DNA of 64,000 nt. Source: Paraspadella gotoi (Eukaryota > Chaetognatha). This document shows, piece after piece, positions 35,395-45,498 of the stretch. The position numbers and the translations under genes are program-made. Position 1 is the first letter of the stretch; each line of letters begins with the position of its first letter. The notes under the pieces were generated by a model that searched no databases, had not been told where the DNA came from, and saw only the letters and a list, made by a program, of their open reading frames with translations. The stretch lies in contig JBJCIZ010000282.1 in NCBI GenBank assembly GCA_051294375.1, forward strand, positions 523,079 to 587,078, in the 5' to 3' direction.

Positions 35395-37440
35395 AGTTGT
35401 CTTTCGCTTGAACTCGAGCGGGAGTACGCGCGCCAAGCCATCAACAGGCATGATTTGCACTCCCAAAGCGCATACATCGCATGCCGTTGGCACCCCTTTG
35501 CGGGATTGATCTATCGATTGCCCGACAACCGGAACACTCCTGATGCCATCGCTACTGTTGAAGAGATGAAATTCACTGGTCAACCAAAATATTGGCCAAA
35601 TCAGGATACTTCAAGGCTAGCTATCCCAAAGGATCGATCCACGCGCGCGGGACGGCCTAGCCGACGCGCTTACAGGACTTCCTTGCACTTCGCAGGTCCC
35701 GATGGCATAAGGAGCCCCTGTCATACCATGGACTCCCGCCATCGATCACCCGGCACATCCGACTGCCCGTCGAACGTACCCACCTCCTCAAGAGAGCTTA
35801 AATGCATGCAATAGCCAGTGCGAGCAAGTGAAGTGGATGATGCTCGATACCTGACGGCACTAGAAAATCAAGTAGCATGATGCCACTGACGAAGCTGACC
35901 GGCGGTTGTATTGTATGGATATTTTGACATGCCATTCAATGATATTCAACCGAATGATCGTCTTCTGGAAGCATGACGGATTCCGGCCAGCCGAATATGA
36001 GATTACAACGGCTCCCATCCAGACAGAGATGTCATGCGGACGACCAAACGTTCCGTAAAACTTTGAAACAAGGGCACAAGAGTAACTTCTCATCAAGGAA
36101 GAAAAGAAGAAACAAGAAGAAATGATAAACCAGGAAATCGAAAAAGAAAGGAGAAATGGAAAAAGAGATGCGAAAAAGAGACTGCTCCAGATGAATGAAA
36201 TCAGAACAAGGCTATGAAAAATATCAACGAAAGAAATTGAAGAAAAGCTCAATTGTATAATGAGCTTGATACCCGTGCTTGGCGGTACAACGCAACTAAC
36301 AAGCCACCATCAAAAAGGAATGCCGGCATTTCCTCTTCAGAGAATGATTTGAGAAATGAAGTGAATGAATTGCAAAAGACATGATTAGGGACATTTTTGC
36401 AAGGTCAGTCTATCATGTGCAGAAAACGACCTTCAACAGACAAGATCCACCCAAGACAGCAGCCATCACCCAAATACAGATTACTGCATCAATCATGAGT
36501 CGAAATAAAGAAACAGGAAAAGAAGATTTGCCAGATTGGAAAGCATCAGTCAAGGAAGCTTACCAAACAACTGGAAAGAGAAAGCGAACATAAGAATAAA
36601 TTGTGGGTACTACAAAATGAATCTGCCTCCAATCATCCAACTGCTGCTTCCAAACCACTGCTGCCGCACCTCCTCCGGCTCCAACACCAACTACAGCAGC
36701 AACCCCTTTAGATGCTCCAATATGGGACTTATGCGACTCAAGCACAGAAGATAAGAAAAGATCACCTACGAAAAAGGCGGCCCTACGCCGAAGCAACAAA
36801 GAGAAACTAAGGTTCACCTATGGATAAACGCCGCCATCGACGTCAACGACGGCATCTAGAACGTCAACGGCGGGGGGTAACAATGAATGTTCAAAGTCCT
36901 CTCAAGCGATCCAACCCAGGATCACCACAGCACTCGCGTGCCATCTCGAAAGTGTTGAATGTTGAAGAGACGATTTGTGTTTTGAATCAATATTAGCGAT
37001 ATAATTGATAGGATTTGTCCCTTTGTAATGAATGGCCATTGCCTAGAAACCTCAGACTTTAAGAAACTTTCATAAGGATGGAAAGAATGATGTAATGAAA
37101 GAAATGGTTGTGCGTGTGTGGATGGTTTAGGAAAAGAACCAACATAGCAAAAACAATGCACGTCACCTAGAGAGGCTTGTCATTGGTCTGCTATCGCAGC
37201 CTCATCATCACCTATTAGCATGCTACGCGTTTCACTGCAGCTTTTACCCGACGGCAGAGACCCAATAAAACGTATGCCAGAGTGGTTGCAACACTCACCA
37301 ATACTCGCACACCTTCAAATAGGCCACCACCAAGGAACAAAACCTCAACATTGACGCCGCTTCACTGCTGCTGCAACGGACTCCACCGTCGCCAATTCAC
37401 CTCCGTAACGACGATCGGACTACAGAGCCTCGCAGCATGT
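35395..37440 (+). pseudogene. BEL/Pao gag, heavily decayed copy
   Basis: Alignable to the gag at 12933-15440. The start region is damaged (GAACGAGTTGTCTTTCGCTTGAACTCGAG), the middle is diverged, and the charged coiled-coil region 36090-36260 and the block 36840-37440 are clearly related, including the CAACGGCGGGGG stretch and the CATCTCGAAAG segment. Similarity ends near 37440 without protease or pol. Numerous stops in all frames. Confidence 0.6.
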
Positions 37441-38880
37441 TGATGTAAATGATTTCTCTTTACAGCCGGAATCTGGGATCAGGATATTTGGCAAATGTAT
37501 ACCTTGCATTTAATTTCAGATTTTACTAACACGTATTGCGCAGACAGTTGCAAAGAAAAATGTGAGAGAAAAGATAAAGGAAAATGCCTTGCAAGTATAA
37601 ACAAGGAGAATACTATGATATTGATTTTCTGTTTTAAAGTATTTTGTTTAACTATTACTTATAGTTGATATTGGATTACCCACATATTTCATCTGGTTTG
37701 TTATAATAACATTATTCTTACTTATTGTCATTCATTATTTTTAGATACTTGTAGGTAGCCCAAATTAGAAAAAAAAGGACTGTAGGAGTAGGTGCATTTG
37801 GCATGCTCCGTCCAGCGTCGTGCATACAAATCACGAATCGACCTGTCATCCGCGCGCGAGAGATAAATGTCTGCCCGCGGTTCCATCACCCGCGCGAACT
37901 AGACATTTCAGGATATGAGAGAGAGAGAGAGAGAGATAGAATATACCGATGTCTGTTCCATCTCGGCGCGAACAGACATTCGGAACCAACGATTGTATTA
38001 TTTTTTTGCGGCTTAAAGCCATGGTGCCTTTATATTCTTTCAAAACTCGTCAACTCGTTGACAGCTCATAGCCAGAGGCAATGTTTACCTCCCGTCACAA
38101 TTCGTCAACCAACTTGTCATTTCTTAGCTAGAGGCAATGTTTACCTTCACGAATATGCGGGTTCCCCCGGCTATCTTATTCCATAGTTAACTGACATCAA
38201 GAGAACACATTTTTGATAAATATTTTTATTAATCAAACATAGGTTTCTACATCTAACAAAGAAATGAAACTACAACATTGTTACGGACATCGGGAAATAA
38301 CCTAGAAACTAACCTACAAATTTTATTTTTGCACGCGCATGACAATAACACAATAGAGAGAGAACAATAAACACGATCAAAATTATGAGTGCAATCTCCA
38401 TCTCGTGTCCGGATGGACGAGCGCGATGATCCCCACCGACCGTTGCACCGGATAATATTTAAAACGATAAACATAATATGTCTAAATTTATCTTTTAACG
38501 GTAAATATATTTTTATTACTCACGTGCTCGCGATTGGATTCGCGCTAGTCTCAAAATAATATTTTTTAATAGCCATTTTTTCCGTAATCGCCTTTTTAAA
38601 TTTCAAATTTTTAAATTTTTACAAAAATCTCGATCTAAAACTCGTGCCAAAAAAGTTAAAATATATTATCCAGACACGAGAGAGAGAGAGAGAGAGACCC
38701 GAACGACAGCGGAGAGAGAGAGAGAGAGATCAATCAACCGCTTCGTACGTGGGGAAAGCGACGGGAGTCAAATAACGCTCCCCCCGTCGTCTTCACCCCA
38801 GCGCCGCGCTATTCTACGCGGCAACTCGTCGTCTCAGAGACTCCGAACCTTATATTATCAGAGACCTACAGAGAGGACAC
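37440..38880. other. No recognised gene; GA microsatellites and a 58-bp duplication
   Basis: (GA)n tracts lie at about 37916-37936, 38679-38696 and 38711-38728. CATAGCCAGAGGCAATGTTTACC and CTTAGCTAGAGGCAATGTTTACC occur about 58 bp apart (38066 and 38125). GATGTCTGTTCC-type segments near 37868 and 37950 are also duplicated. The remaining DNA is AT-rich without supported ORFs. Confidence 0.45.
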
Positions 38881-38899
38881 AGACATAGAGATTTAGAGA

Positions 38900-39440
38900 T
38901 AACGAACGATGGGCGGGACCGCGAAACCCGCATGGCGGGCGAGGTTCGTTGCTAATCTACCCTTTTTCTCTTTTGTCCCAATAATTGATTACGTTTTCAT
39001 TTTTTTACCAGCTGGACTGATTAAATACTTGCGATCAACAGTCGACTTTGGCGAACTAGCGCGGGACCTACGATCACCCTGTCCTGGGTGGTCGTAGGTT
39101 TATTCTACTACGATTCGCGGGTGGGCGGGGTGGGACGTCGTCCCTCGAGGCGTCGACACTCCTCCCCCCTTGCCAGGGTCGGCGCGGCGCGTCGATCGGG
39201 GCGAGGACTCTCCGGTCGCGTGGGGCGTCTCCCGCGATGAGTAGATTCGCCCTACACCATCGATTGCGCGGCGGGTGTAGGTCCCATTTAGCGGCGGCCA
39301 TCATACGCTGCCAATCTTTTGTACACCGCGCTCAATTCCGCTCCCACTGATGGGGGAGAAACATTTAATGGCGAACTGGAGAGGGTGGCGAGAGAGGCGA
39401 GGAGGATCTTGTGAGTTGGGGGACGGATTGCGGGGGAAGC
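38900..39440. repeat. Direct duplication, left copy
   Basis: The block from GATGGGCGGGACCGCGAAA through the hairpin at 39066-39099, GGACGTCGTCCCTCGAGGCGTC, and GGGGGAGAAACATTTAATGGCG to AGGATCTTGTGAGTTGGG is repeated at about 39930-40460 with many small indels. The offset is about 1030 bp. On the minus strand the right copy contains an exon of the gene described at 40125-40850, so this is either an exon/gene duplication or a duplicated noisy contig end. Confidence 0.75.
39066..39099. other. Hairpin, 14-bp arms
   Basis: ACCTACGATCACCC and GGGTGGTCGTAGGT pair except for one G-T position, with a 6-base loop. The same hairpin, slightly degraded, is at 40087-40119. Confidence 0.6.
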
Positions 39441-39929
39441 GCNNNNNNNNNNNNNNNNNNNNNNNNNGAGAACGACGATCAGTACGACTGTCGGCGATCG
39501 AAACGCGGACCAGTGGGCTCGATCGGAAACGCGGACCGCACGGACGACTCGAGTTGGCCCAGCCGCCCGACGTGACGCCGATGGCGCCTGCCGGGGCCCG
39601 TCGACGAGTGCCGCTCCGCACAGCGCAGTACCGCCGGGCGGGAACGACCACGATGCCATTGACGACGGTCGATGAGTGCCGCTTCATGACGACGACGATT
39701 GCCGCATAAACGGACGAACAATGGTGCGACGGATGACGACCCGACGATCGACCTGAACGACGCCGGCGTGGAGGGCGCGTAAATGGGGACTGAGCGGCAA
39801 CCCCTGGAGGCATTCGCTCCAATTGCGAACTAAAGGTAAAAAATATTTGCGGGTCTCGCGGTTCTTTAGGGCGAGTTCGTTATGATCCGAAAAAAACTTT
39901 TATGGCATCGGGGACAGATGGTGGGGTCG

Positions 39930-40460
39930 ACGATGGGCGGGACACGCGAAAACCCCGATGAGGGCGAGGTAATGCGATGTGCTAATAACCAATTTTTCTC
40001 TTGTTGTCCAAAATTGATTACGTTTTAATTTTTTACAGCTGGATGATAAATTCTCCGTCAGAAGTCGACTTTGCGAACTACGCGGGACCTACGATCACCT
40101 GTCCTGGTGGTCGTTAGGTTTATTCTACATAGTTCGACGGGTGAGGCGGGGTGGGCACGTCGTCCCTCGAGGCGTCCGACCTCCTCCCCCCTTGCACAGG
40201 GTCGGCGCGGCGAGATCGATCGAGGGCGAGGACTCTTCCCGGGTCGCGCTGCGGCGTCTCCCGCGATGAGAGATTCGCCCTACACCATTAGATTGCGCGG
40301 CGGGTGTAGGATCAACCATTGCGGCGGCATAATACGCGCCAAAATTCATTTTGTACACCGCGCTCAAATTCACGCTCCAACACTGATGGGGGAGAAACAT
40401 TTATGGCGAACTGCGAGAGGGTGGCGAGAGAGCGAGGAGGATCTTGTGAGTTGGGACGGA
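39930..40460. repeat. Direct duplication, right copy
   Basis: Partner of 38900-39440, with the same landmark order. The minus-strand acceptor TCTCCCCCATCAG is present in both copies (about 40383 and 39350), followed by a similar coding stretch containing LSAVYK. Confidence 0.75.
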
Positions 40461-40850
40461 TGGGTTCTCACCATCGTCATCCCTTGAGAGGCGTTGGCCT
40501 TCGCCCGCGCCAATTCAAAAACTCGCTTAAAAAAAGCGTCCCAATCAATGACCAGTGCCATTGGCTCGATGGTCAAAAACGCCGGCTTGGAAGCCGACGG
40601 GGTCCCCCTCGACGTTGGGGTGATGATGGCCGGCGGCTCGGTGTAGTATTCGCCGTAATAATAATAGTCATTCTGGATGACCGGCCGAGCGAGGGTCAGC
40701 GCAAAAAAACACGTTACGAAGTAAATGGGAAACTTGACGTGGACGAGAACGCGATAAGGATCTTCATCGGCCTTTCTTCTTTCGAACGGGATCACTTTGA
40801 GCAACAAACTAAATGTTGATGAGGTACGCCAAAATTTAAAAAAATTTGAG
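40125..40850 (-). CDS. Candidate two-exon gene with signal-peptide-like start
   Basis: Minus strand. Exon 1 (about 40850-40472) encodes KFPIYFVTCFFALTLARP, which looks like a signal peptide, then VIQNDYYYYGEYYTEPPA and an alanine-rich helix-like part ending ANASQGMTM. The donor GTGAGA starts at 40471 and the acceptor CCCCATCAG ends at 40383, giving an 89-bp intron. The frame continues without interruption into exon 2: CWSVNLSAVYKMNFGAYYAA and beyond, open to 40125. Phase agreement across the intron supports real splicing. The start is unclear: the track is open upstream into the neighbouring Polinton-type gene, and a nearby ATG is out of frame by one base, suggesting an indel. A secreted or membrane-targeted role is inferred. 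The protein is not recognised. Exon 2 is duplicated near 39300-39350. Confidence 0.45.
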
Positions 40851-40859
40851 TATAGTAAA

Positions 40860-41557
40860 AGGGCATTGCAAAATTGTAATTGAAGCGTCATTGCCAATTT
40901 GCCATTGGCATTTTCGTCCGCGCTTTTCATGTCGTAATTTGTAGTGTCACTAAATATCCTCGTCTCTTTGACCGTTTGACCTTTCGTGTCTACGTACTGA
41001 TATTCGTAACTTCCCCCTATTTTACTCTTTCCAAGTATCAGTTCGTTGTCGACCGTTGGAGAATTGTCATTGCCCATGGTAAACAATATGGGACCGTTGA
41101 TAGATATGGTAACAAATTCATCCTTTAACTTGTAGTGAATTTTTCTGTCGTTGTTATTGTAAGAAAAAACCTTTTTAAGACGAGGGATTTGAGAGGCGAT
41201 CAACTCGTTGAGAGTCACGCAAAGATGCTCCCCCGTCTTAAAATTCCCTTCCTGTACTTTTACGTCGTAAAATCGACCCCACGTGGCTATTGGAACGACT
41301 GGGTTGTCCGATACTTTGTAGAGAAAATCAAAAAGGGTTAGATAATTTTCATCCGGGTTGTGAGGATTCAATATAGAATTAACGTATGAAAATTCTAAAA
41401 GAGCGCATTCCCAGTTTCCGCCAGTTAATTGGACGGGGTCTGGCAATTTATTCATAAAATCCCCGCTTTTGTTATCCGCAAAAAATTTTCCCTCGTCGAC
41501 GTCAGAAGAGATCATGACGTAAAAATCGTCCTCCCCGCCCAAGAAGGTCGTCGACAT
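40860..41557 (-). CDS. Polinton-associated conserved protein (probable virion-type protein)
   Basis: This starts MSTTFLGGEDDFYVMISSDV at 41557. Residues about 25-55 (FFADNKSGDFMNKLPDP, VQLTGGNWECALLEFSYVN) carry the N-terminal signature of a protein family commonly found beside Polinton/Maverick integrases and capsid genes: Asn-x-Ser-x-x-Phe, Leu-Pro-x-Pro, then Gly-x-Trp-Glu-x-Ala-Leu-x-Glu. The visible part is about 230 residues, and its natural C-terminus is blurred because the frame runs on into the next candidate gene. The ATG lies inside the end of the integrase gene (56-bp overlap), a compact arrangement typical of virus-like elements. Whether it is a capsid, penton or fibre-type protein cannot be decided from sequence. 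The family assignment is from pattern memory, without a search. Confidence 0.6.
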
Positions 41558-42080
41558 TCTCTTTGCTCATCCAAGTGCCATGATCCGAATCGCTCGATTT
41601 CACTAGGTACTCCGTAGACTCTCCCGACTTACGACCCGATCTTAATTTCCGGCCCCCTCTTTTTCGCGTCTTTACTACAAAATAACGGTTTTCTTTAACC
41701 GATTTAGGTGCTTCCGCCGGGACGAGTTGATGGTCGTAGTAGGTTTTAGGAGAATTTTCCAACTTGTAAGTGATGGGCGTTGTTTTTTGTACTTTTCTAA
41801 CGCGAAAAAATTTATTCTCGTTTCTTTGGGCGTAACCGCGAGAAAAAACTGTCCTTTTAATAGTTCGTTTGACCAGTTGACCAACCTTAAAACGTGGGAG
41901 TCTGTGAGCTAAGCGGGCTCTGCGATCTCGTCGCGCTTTTAAATATTTCGACCTCAAAAATTCTTCGTTCTTAGGTTTATGGGCGAGAGAGGGGGAGAGA
42001 CCGAAAAGACCGACTCTCGGGCGGGCGTTGTAAGCCATGATGCAATATGGTAGGTACTTGGCAAAATTCCAATCTGACAT
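41502..42080 (-). CDS. Polinton-type integrase, C-terminal part with chromodomain-like tail
   Basis: 192 residues. The beginning, FAKYLPYCIMAYNARPRVG with FGLSPSLAHKP, is the end of a retroviral-type integrase core. Next comes a small beta-barrel-like segment (FKVGQLVKRTIKRTVFSRGY, FFRVRKV, TYKLENSPKTYYDHQLVPAE). The tail (YFVVKTRKRGGRKLRS, STEYLVKSSDSDHGTWMSKE) resembles a chromodomain, as in many Polinton and chromovirus integrases. The catalytic Asp residues of the core are not present. The annotated ATG sits next to GCCATGTCAG, an acceptor-like sequence, so the true N-terminal part may be on an upstream exon or lost. Integrase would insert the element into host DNA. It overlaps the next gene downstream by 56 bp. 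Confidence 0.75.
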   Translation of the reverse strand: MSDWNFAKYLPYCIMAYNARPRVGLFGLSPSLAHKPKNEEFLRSKYLKARRDRRARLAHRLPRFKVGQLVKRTIKRTVFSRGYAQRNENKFFRVRKVQKTTPITYKLENSPKTYYDHQLVPAEAPKSVKENRYFVVKTRKRGGRKLRSGRKSGESTEYLVKSSDSDHGTWMSKENVDDLLGRGGRFLRHDLF

Positions 42081-42341
42081 GGCGTAAGAGATATATGTTT
42101 ACACCTAGCCATCAGTGATAAGGATAAGCGAAGCGAACTCGAGTGTTTTTAATTGGAATCCTGTGATTAAATCTGTTTTTAATCTGAATCTTGTGATTAA
42201 ATCGACGGAGATACTTGAGAATAAAGATTTCGACTGATAGTCTTACTGTTTTTGCTGAATTAGTAAAGAAACTGAATAATCGACTATGACTTTATTGTAA
42301 TAATAAACAAATGGATGACAATGAAAAAAAAAAAAAATACA

Positions 42342-43831
42342 TCAAATGGTATTATACACTTCTTTTCGTCGATCAAAAATTGTTTCTTCTTCTTCTTCTC
42401 CCTCTTCCTTTTCACTTTCTTCAATCCCCCTTATTTCTTTTACCCATTCCCCTAATCTTATATCCCTCCCTCTTCTTTCTCTCCCTCTTTCGTTTTCTTC
42501 CACGATGAAAATGTTTTTATTTCTTCTATTTTGTCGCATTCTTATAAGACGTCGAAATTGGCGCCTGCAAATGGCGCCAACACACATGATGATCCCTAGC
42601 GCCCCTATCACGCTCGCAATAGCAATTATGTAGATGCTGTAGAAATAAATTGTAAAATGTTTTTTATAAAATCATTATCCAATTTTAAAATGAATTTTTT
42701 GGAATTTAAAACATCGATTTATACTCACATTAAACTACTCTGCCAAAAGGACCTTTCTTCTCTCGTCCCTATCGTCGTCTTCACCCTCGTCGTCACCGTC
42801 GCCGTTTTCGAATTTTGATCGACGAATCTGAAAAAAAGATTTGAAGCAAAATTAATAATTTTTTTTTTATTCCTCTTGAAGGCAAAGAAATTATGATTTG
42901 CAGGCGAATGGTTTTTTTGAGGCGAAATAACACGAAGAAATTACTTTTTTGAGGCTGTTGTTGAGAGGCGGCTGTTGTCGGTTAAGATGCGGTCGCTGCT
43001 TTGTCGAGAGAGGCCGCGGCTGTTGTCGAAGAGCGCGGCTATTGTCGCGACAGAGGCGACTGTTGTTCGACAGTAGGCGGCTTGTGTCCGAGATAGACTG
43101 GCGCTTGTTGTGAAGAGGCGGTTGTTGTCGAAGAGGCGGTAATGTCGTACGAGAAGCAGACGGCTGATTTGTCGAAAGAGGCGGCTGTTGTCGAAGAGCG
43201 GCTGTTGTCGAAGTAGGAGGCTGTTTGTAGAAGAGGAGGCTGCGTTTTGTGAAGAAGGAGGCTGTTGTAGAACGAGGAGACCTGGTTGTAGATAGAGGAG
43301 ACTGTTGTAGAAGAGGCAGGCTGTTTGTAGGAAGAGAAGGTAGAAGAGGAGGCTGTTTTGTAGAAGAGGAAGGTAGAAGAGGAGGCTGTTGTAGAGAGGA
43401 GGTACGAAGAGGAGGCTGTTCTGTAGAAGAGGAGGTAAGAAGAGGAGGCTGTTTTGTAGAAGAGGAAAGGTAGAAGAGGAGACTGTTGTAGAAGAGGAAG
43501 GCTGTTGTAGGAGAAGGTAGGAAAGAGGAGGCTGTTTAGAAGAGGAGGTAGAAGAGGCAGCTGTTGTAGAAAGAGGAGGTAGACAGGGAGGCTGTTGTAG
43601 AAGAGGAGGTAAGATAGACGGAGGCCTTGTTGATGCCCTCTAGCATCTTTTTTGAAGGTCGAGGAAGCCGATTCCACTTGAACGCGTGCAGACAGCCGTC
43701 GAACATAATCATTGGCGCCACCACGGTGACGGCGCTGCCAAGCGGAATTTTTGGTTCCGTTTCGAAAGTCGAAGGCCGTAGACGATGGCGCCGCGTCGGA
43801 CGACGCGTCGTCAGGAAAGGATCGTCGGCGC
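42342..43831 (-). CDS. Spliced mucin-like type I membrane protein (candidate)
   Basis: Minus strand, three exons. Exon 43831-42945 follows the acceptor CCCATTTCAG. It begins with a folded-looking segment (IPLGSAVTVVAPMIMFDG, CLHAFKWNRLPRPSKK) and runs into a long Ser/Thr/Ala repeat tract (SSTTASS-type) whose frame wanders because of indels. Intron 42944-42828 (117 bp, GTAATT...TTTCAG). Exon 42827-42729 (99 bp) is Thr-rich. Intron 42728-42637 (92 bp, GTGAGT...TCTACAG). The last exon, 42636-42342, encodes a transmembrane helix (AIASVIGALGIIMCVG), a strongly basic stop-transfer segment (RRQFRRLIRMRQNRR) and an acidic cytoplasmic tail. The Ser/Thr reading frame is continuous across both introns. 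Predicted: glycosylated stalk outside, short tail inside. The protein is unrecognised. It lies between the two arms of the Polinton-type block. Confidence 0.55.
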
Positions 43832-43993
43832 CTGAAATGGGCAAGGCTCGGGGATCTTTCGGGGAGAAAAAAGAGAAATCGGAGGTCAGAATCGATTATT
43901 AGGAATTCCTAGATTTCGGTTCTAATTGACGAACGTTGATTCTGACGTCGTTTGTTGACGAAGCTTGTAACGCATTGTGTGACAAAAACTTAC

Positions 43994-44185
43994 AGATGGG
44001 TGAACGTAAATTGGTGGACAACGACAGCTTGTGAACAGAAAGTTCCGGATCCACTTGTGATCGGAACAGCCACGGCGTTCATCTGGACCCGCTCGATTGG
44101 CGAGCCGTCGGTTGATTTCGAACGAGAATGTAGCAGATTCAGCGTGGGCCGCGAGGCGCGGGCGTAGGCCGGGGCGGGGGCGCAA
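43994..44185 (-). CDS. Candidate upstream exon of membrane-protein gene
   Basis: Minus-strand open stretch ending at the strong donor GTAAGT (43993), in complete-codon phase. It encodes ATFSFEINRRLANRAGPDER, then GCSDHKWIRNFLFTSCRCPP with three Cys residues, and IYVHPS. The 5' limit of the exon is unknown. The next acceptor downstream (43832) would require another phase, so either a small exon lies between them or an indel has changed the frame. Cysteine content fits an extracellular domain. Confidence 0.35.
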
Positions 44186-44579
44186 TAAAAAAAACTCCGC
44201 CTCGAAGGATGATTGGATCGAAGAAGCCGAGGTGGTCTGGTCGGCTTATCACAAAAAATCTATTTTCGCGGGCGCATTCCCTGGAACAGAGTCTGCACTC
44301 CGATGCCGCAGCAGGCGGTAAGGCGACATCGACGGAGCCCCGCGCGCGTGATGCACCGGCCGAAAACCGTTGGCCGCTCGGGCATCGCTTGAAAGAGAGA
44401 AAAGTGAGACGAAAGCGACCGATATACCCTCGGAAGCTGCTTGATAGAGACGACGAGCAGGCGAACGAGGGGGAGAAAAGCCCTTGCTTGGATTCGCGGT
44501 GGATGGGAGAATCCTGGTGGTGGAGAGGTGGAAAATGTGGTTGGATGTTTTAATTGAATACCTACAAATTAAAAAAAAT

Positions 44580-45300
44580 AGGCGAAAATAAATGATGATA
44601 AAACTGACACGGAAGAAGAAACTAGTAACTAAAGAAGAAAATCGAAAGAAAGGAAGCGATTTGGGGCAAAGACGTTAAATAGAAGGAAAAAGGTAAGTTA
44701 AGAAAAGAAAAGAAAAAAGAAAAAAAATTTTACCTGAAAGAATCGGGAGAAGAAACGGATTTACTGTGTCGCCGCCCGACAGAAAATGAGGTTAATGGAA
44801 TAAACCGAGCGAAAATGATTAAACGCCTTATGGCGGCGGGGGAAAGAAAAGGGGGGAAAAGACAAGGGTGAAGGGGGAGAAGTGAAGAAGAGAAGAAGGG
44901 ACGAGAAAAAAATTAAATAGGGAAGAAAATAAAAGAGAAAGGAAAGTGGAAAAAAGAAGGTCTCAGAAAAAATATAAATAAAATTCGCTATGATATTACA
45001 GGAATTAACTATATAAATAAGTTATAAACCACTACAAAAATTTATAGTTAAACAAGTTTGAGTACAAACATGCCCGTGACTCTGCCCCCCATAGGCGGTA
45101 GCAGCTGAATCAGATAATATTAATATTCATATTACATTTTTTTATTTGTGTCAAATGTGTTCCCCCACCCCACTTTGTCTTGCCTCCACAATCTCAATTA
45201 CAATATTTTTAAGTTGCAATAATTAATATATCTTATTTATTACTAATTAATTATGGCAGCTTGAATTTTTCCAATTTACATTATAAAAAAAGCCATAATC
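44580..45300. other. Purine-rich then AT-rich DNA, no gene
   Basis: 44580-44960 is A/G-rich on the plus strand (GAAAAG runs), and 44960-45300 is AT-rich. No ORF or motif of note is present. This may be intron or spacer between the two minus-strand exon clusters. Confidence 0.4.
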
Positions 45301-45319
45301 AAATAGATTGTTTGTTTTT

Positions 45320-45472
45320 TTTTTTTTCCAACATTTTTTTTTTTAACTCATTTCCCACTTGGGAACGATATCCACTACCGAAAACTTTTATTTTCTGCTC
45401 ATCACAATCACAAAAATTGAAGCTCAATCGCCCCATGCACGTCATGAGTAATTGACGTTTTAAAAAATAGTG
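45320..45472 (+). repeat. Dispersed 150-bp repeat, copy 1
   Basis: TTTTTTCCAACATTTTTTT, AACTCATTTCCCACTTGGGA, and a tail AAGCTCAATCGCCCCATGCA followed by GTCATGAGTAATT. Two more copies lie at 57066-57220 and 57228-57372. Confidence 0.7.
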
Positions 45473-45498
45473 ANNNNNNNNNNNNNNNNNNNNNNNNN

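Noticed and set aside
39288-39822. Two overlapping minus-strand ORFs of 123 and 173 codons
   Set aside because: They are open because of high GC and cross an N gap; only the end (LSAVYK) matches an exon supported elsewhere.
43249-43473. Plus-strand Gly/Arg/Cys-rich ORF
   Set aside because: Antisense shadow of the Ser/Thr-rich repeat exon on the minus strand, which has splice support.
45299-45498. Continuation of the Thr-rich ORF through the N gap (HYFLKRQLLMTCMG...)
   Set aside because: The sequence right of the gap in minus orientation is the dispersed 150-bp repeat, not coding sequence.
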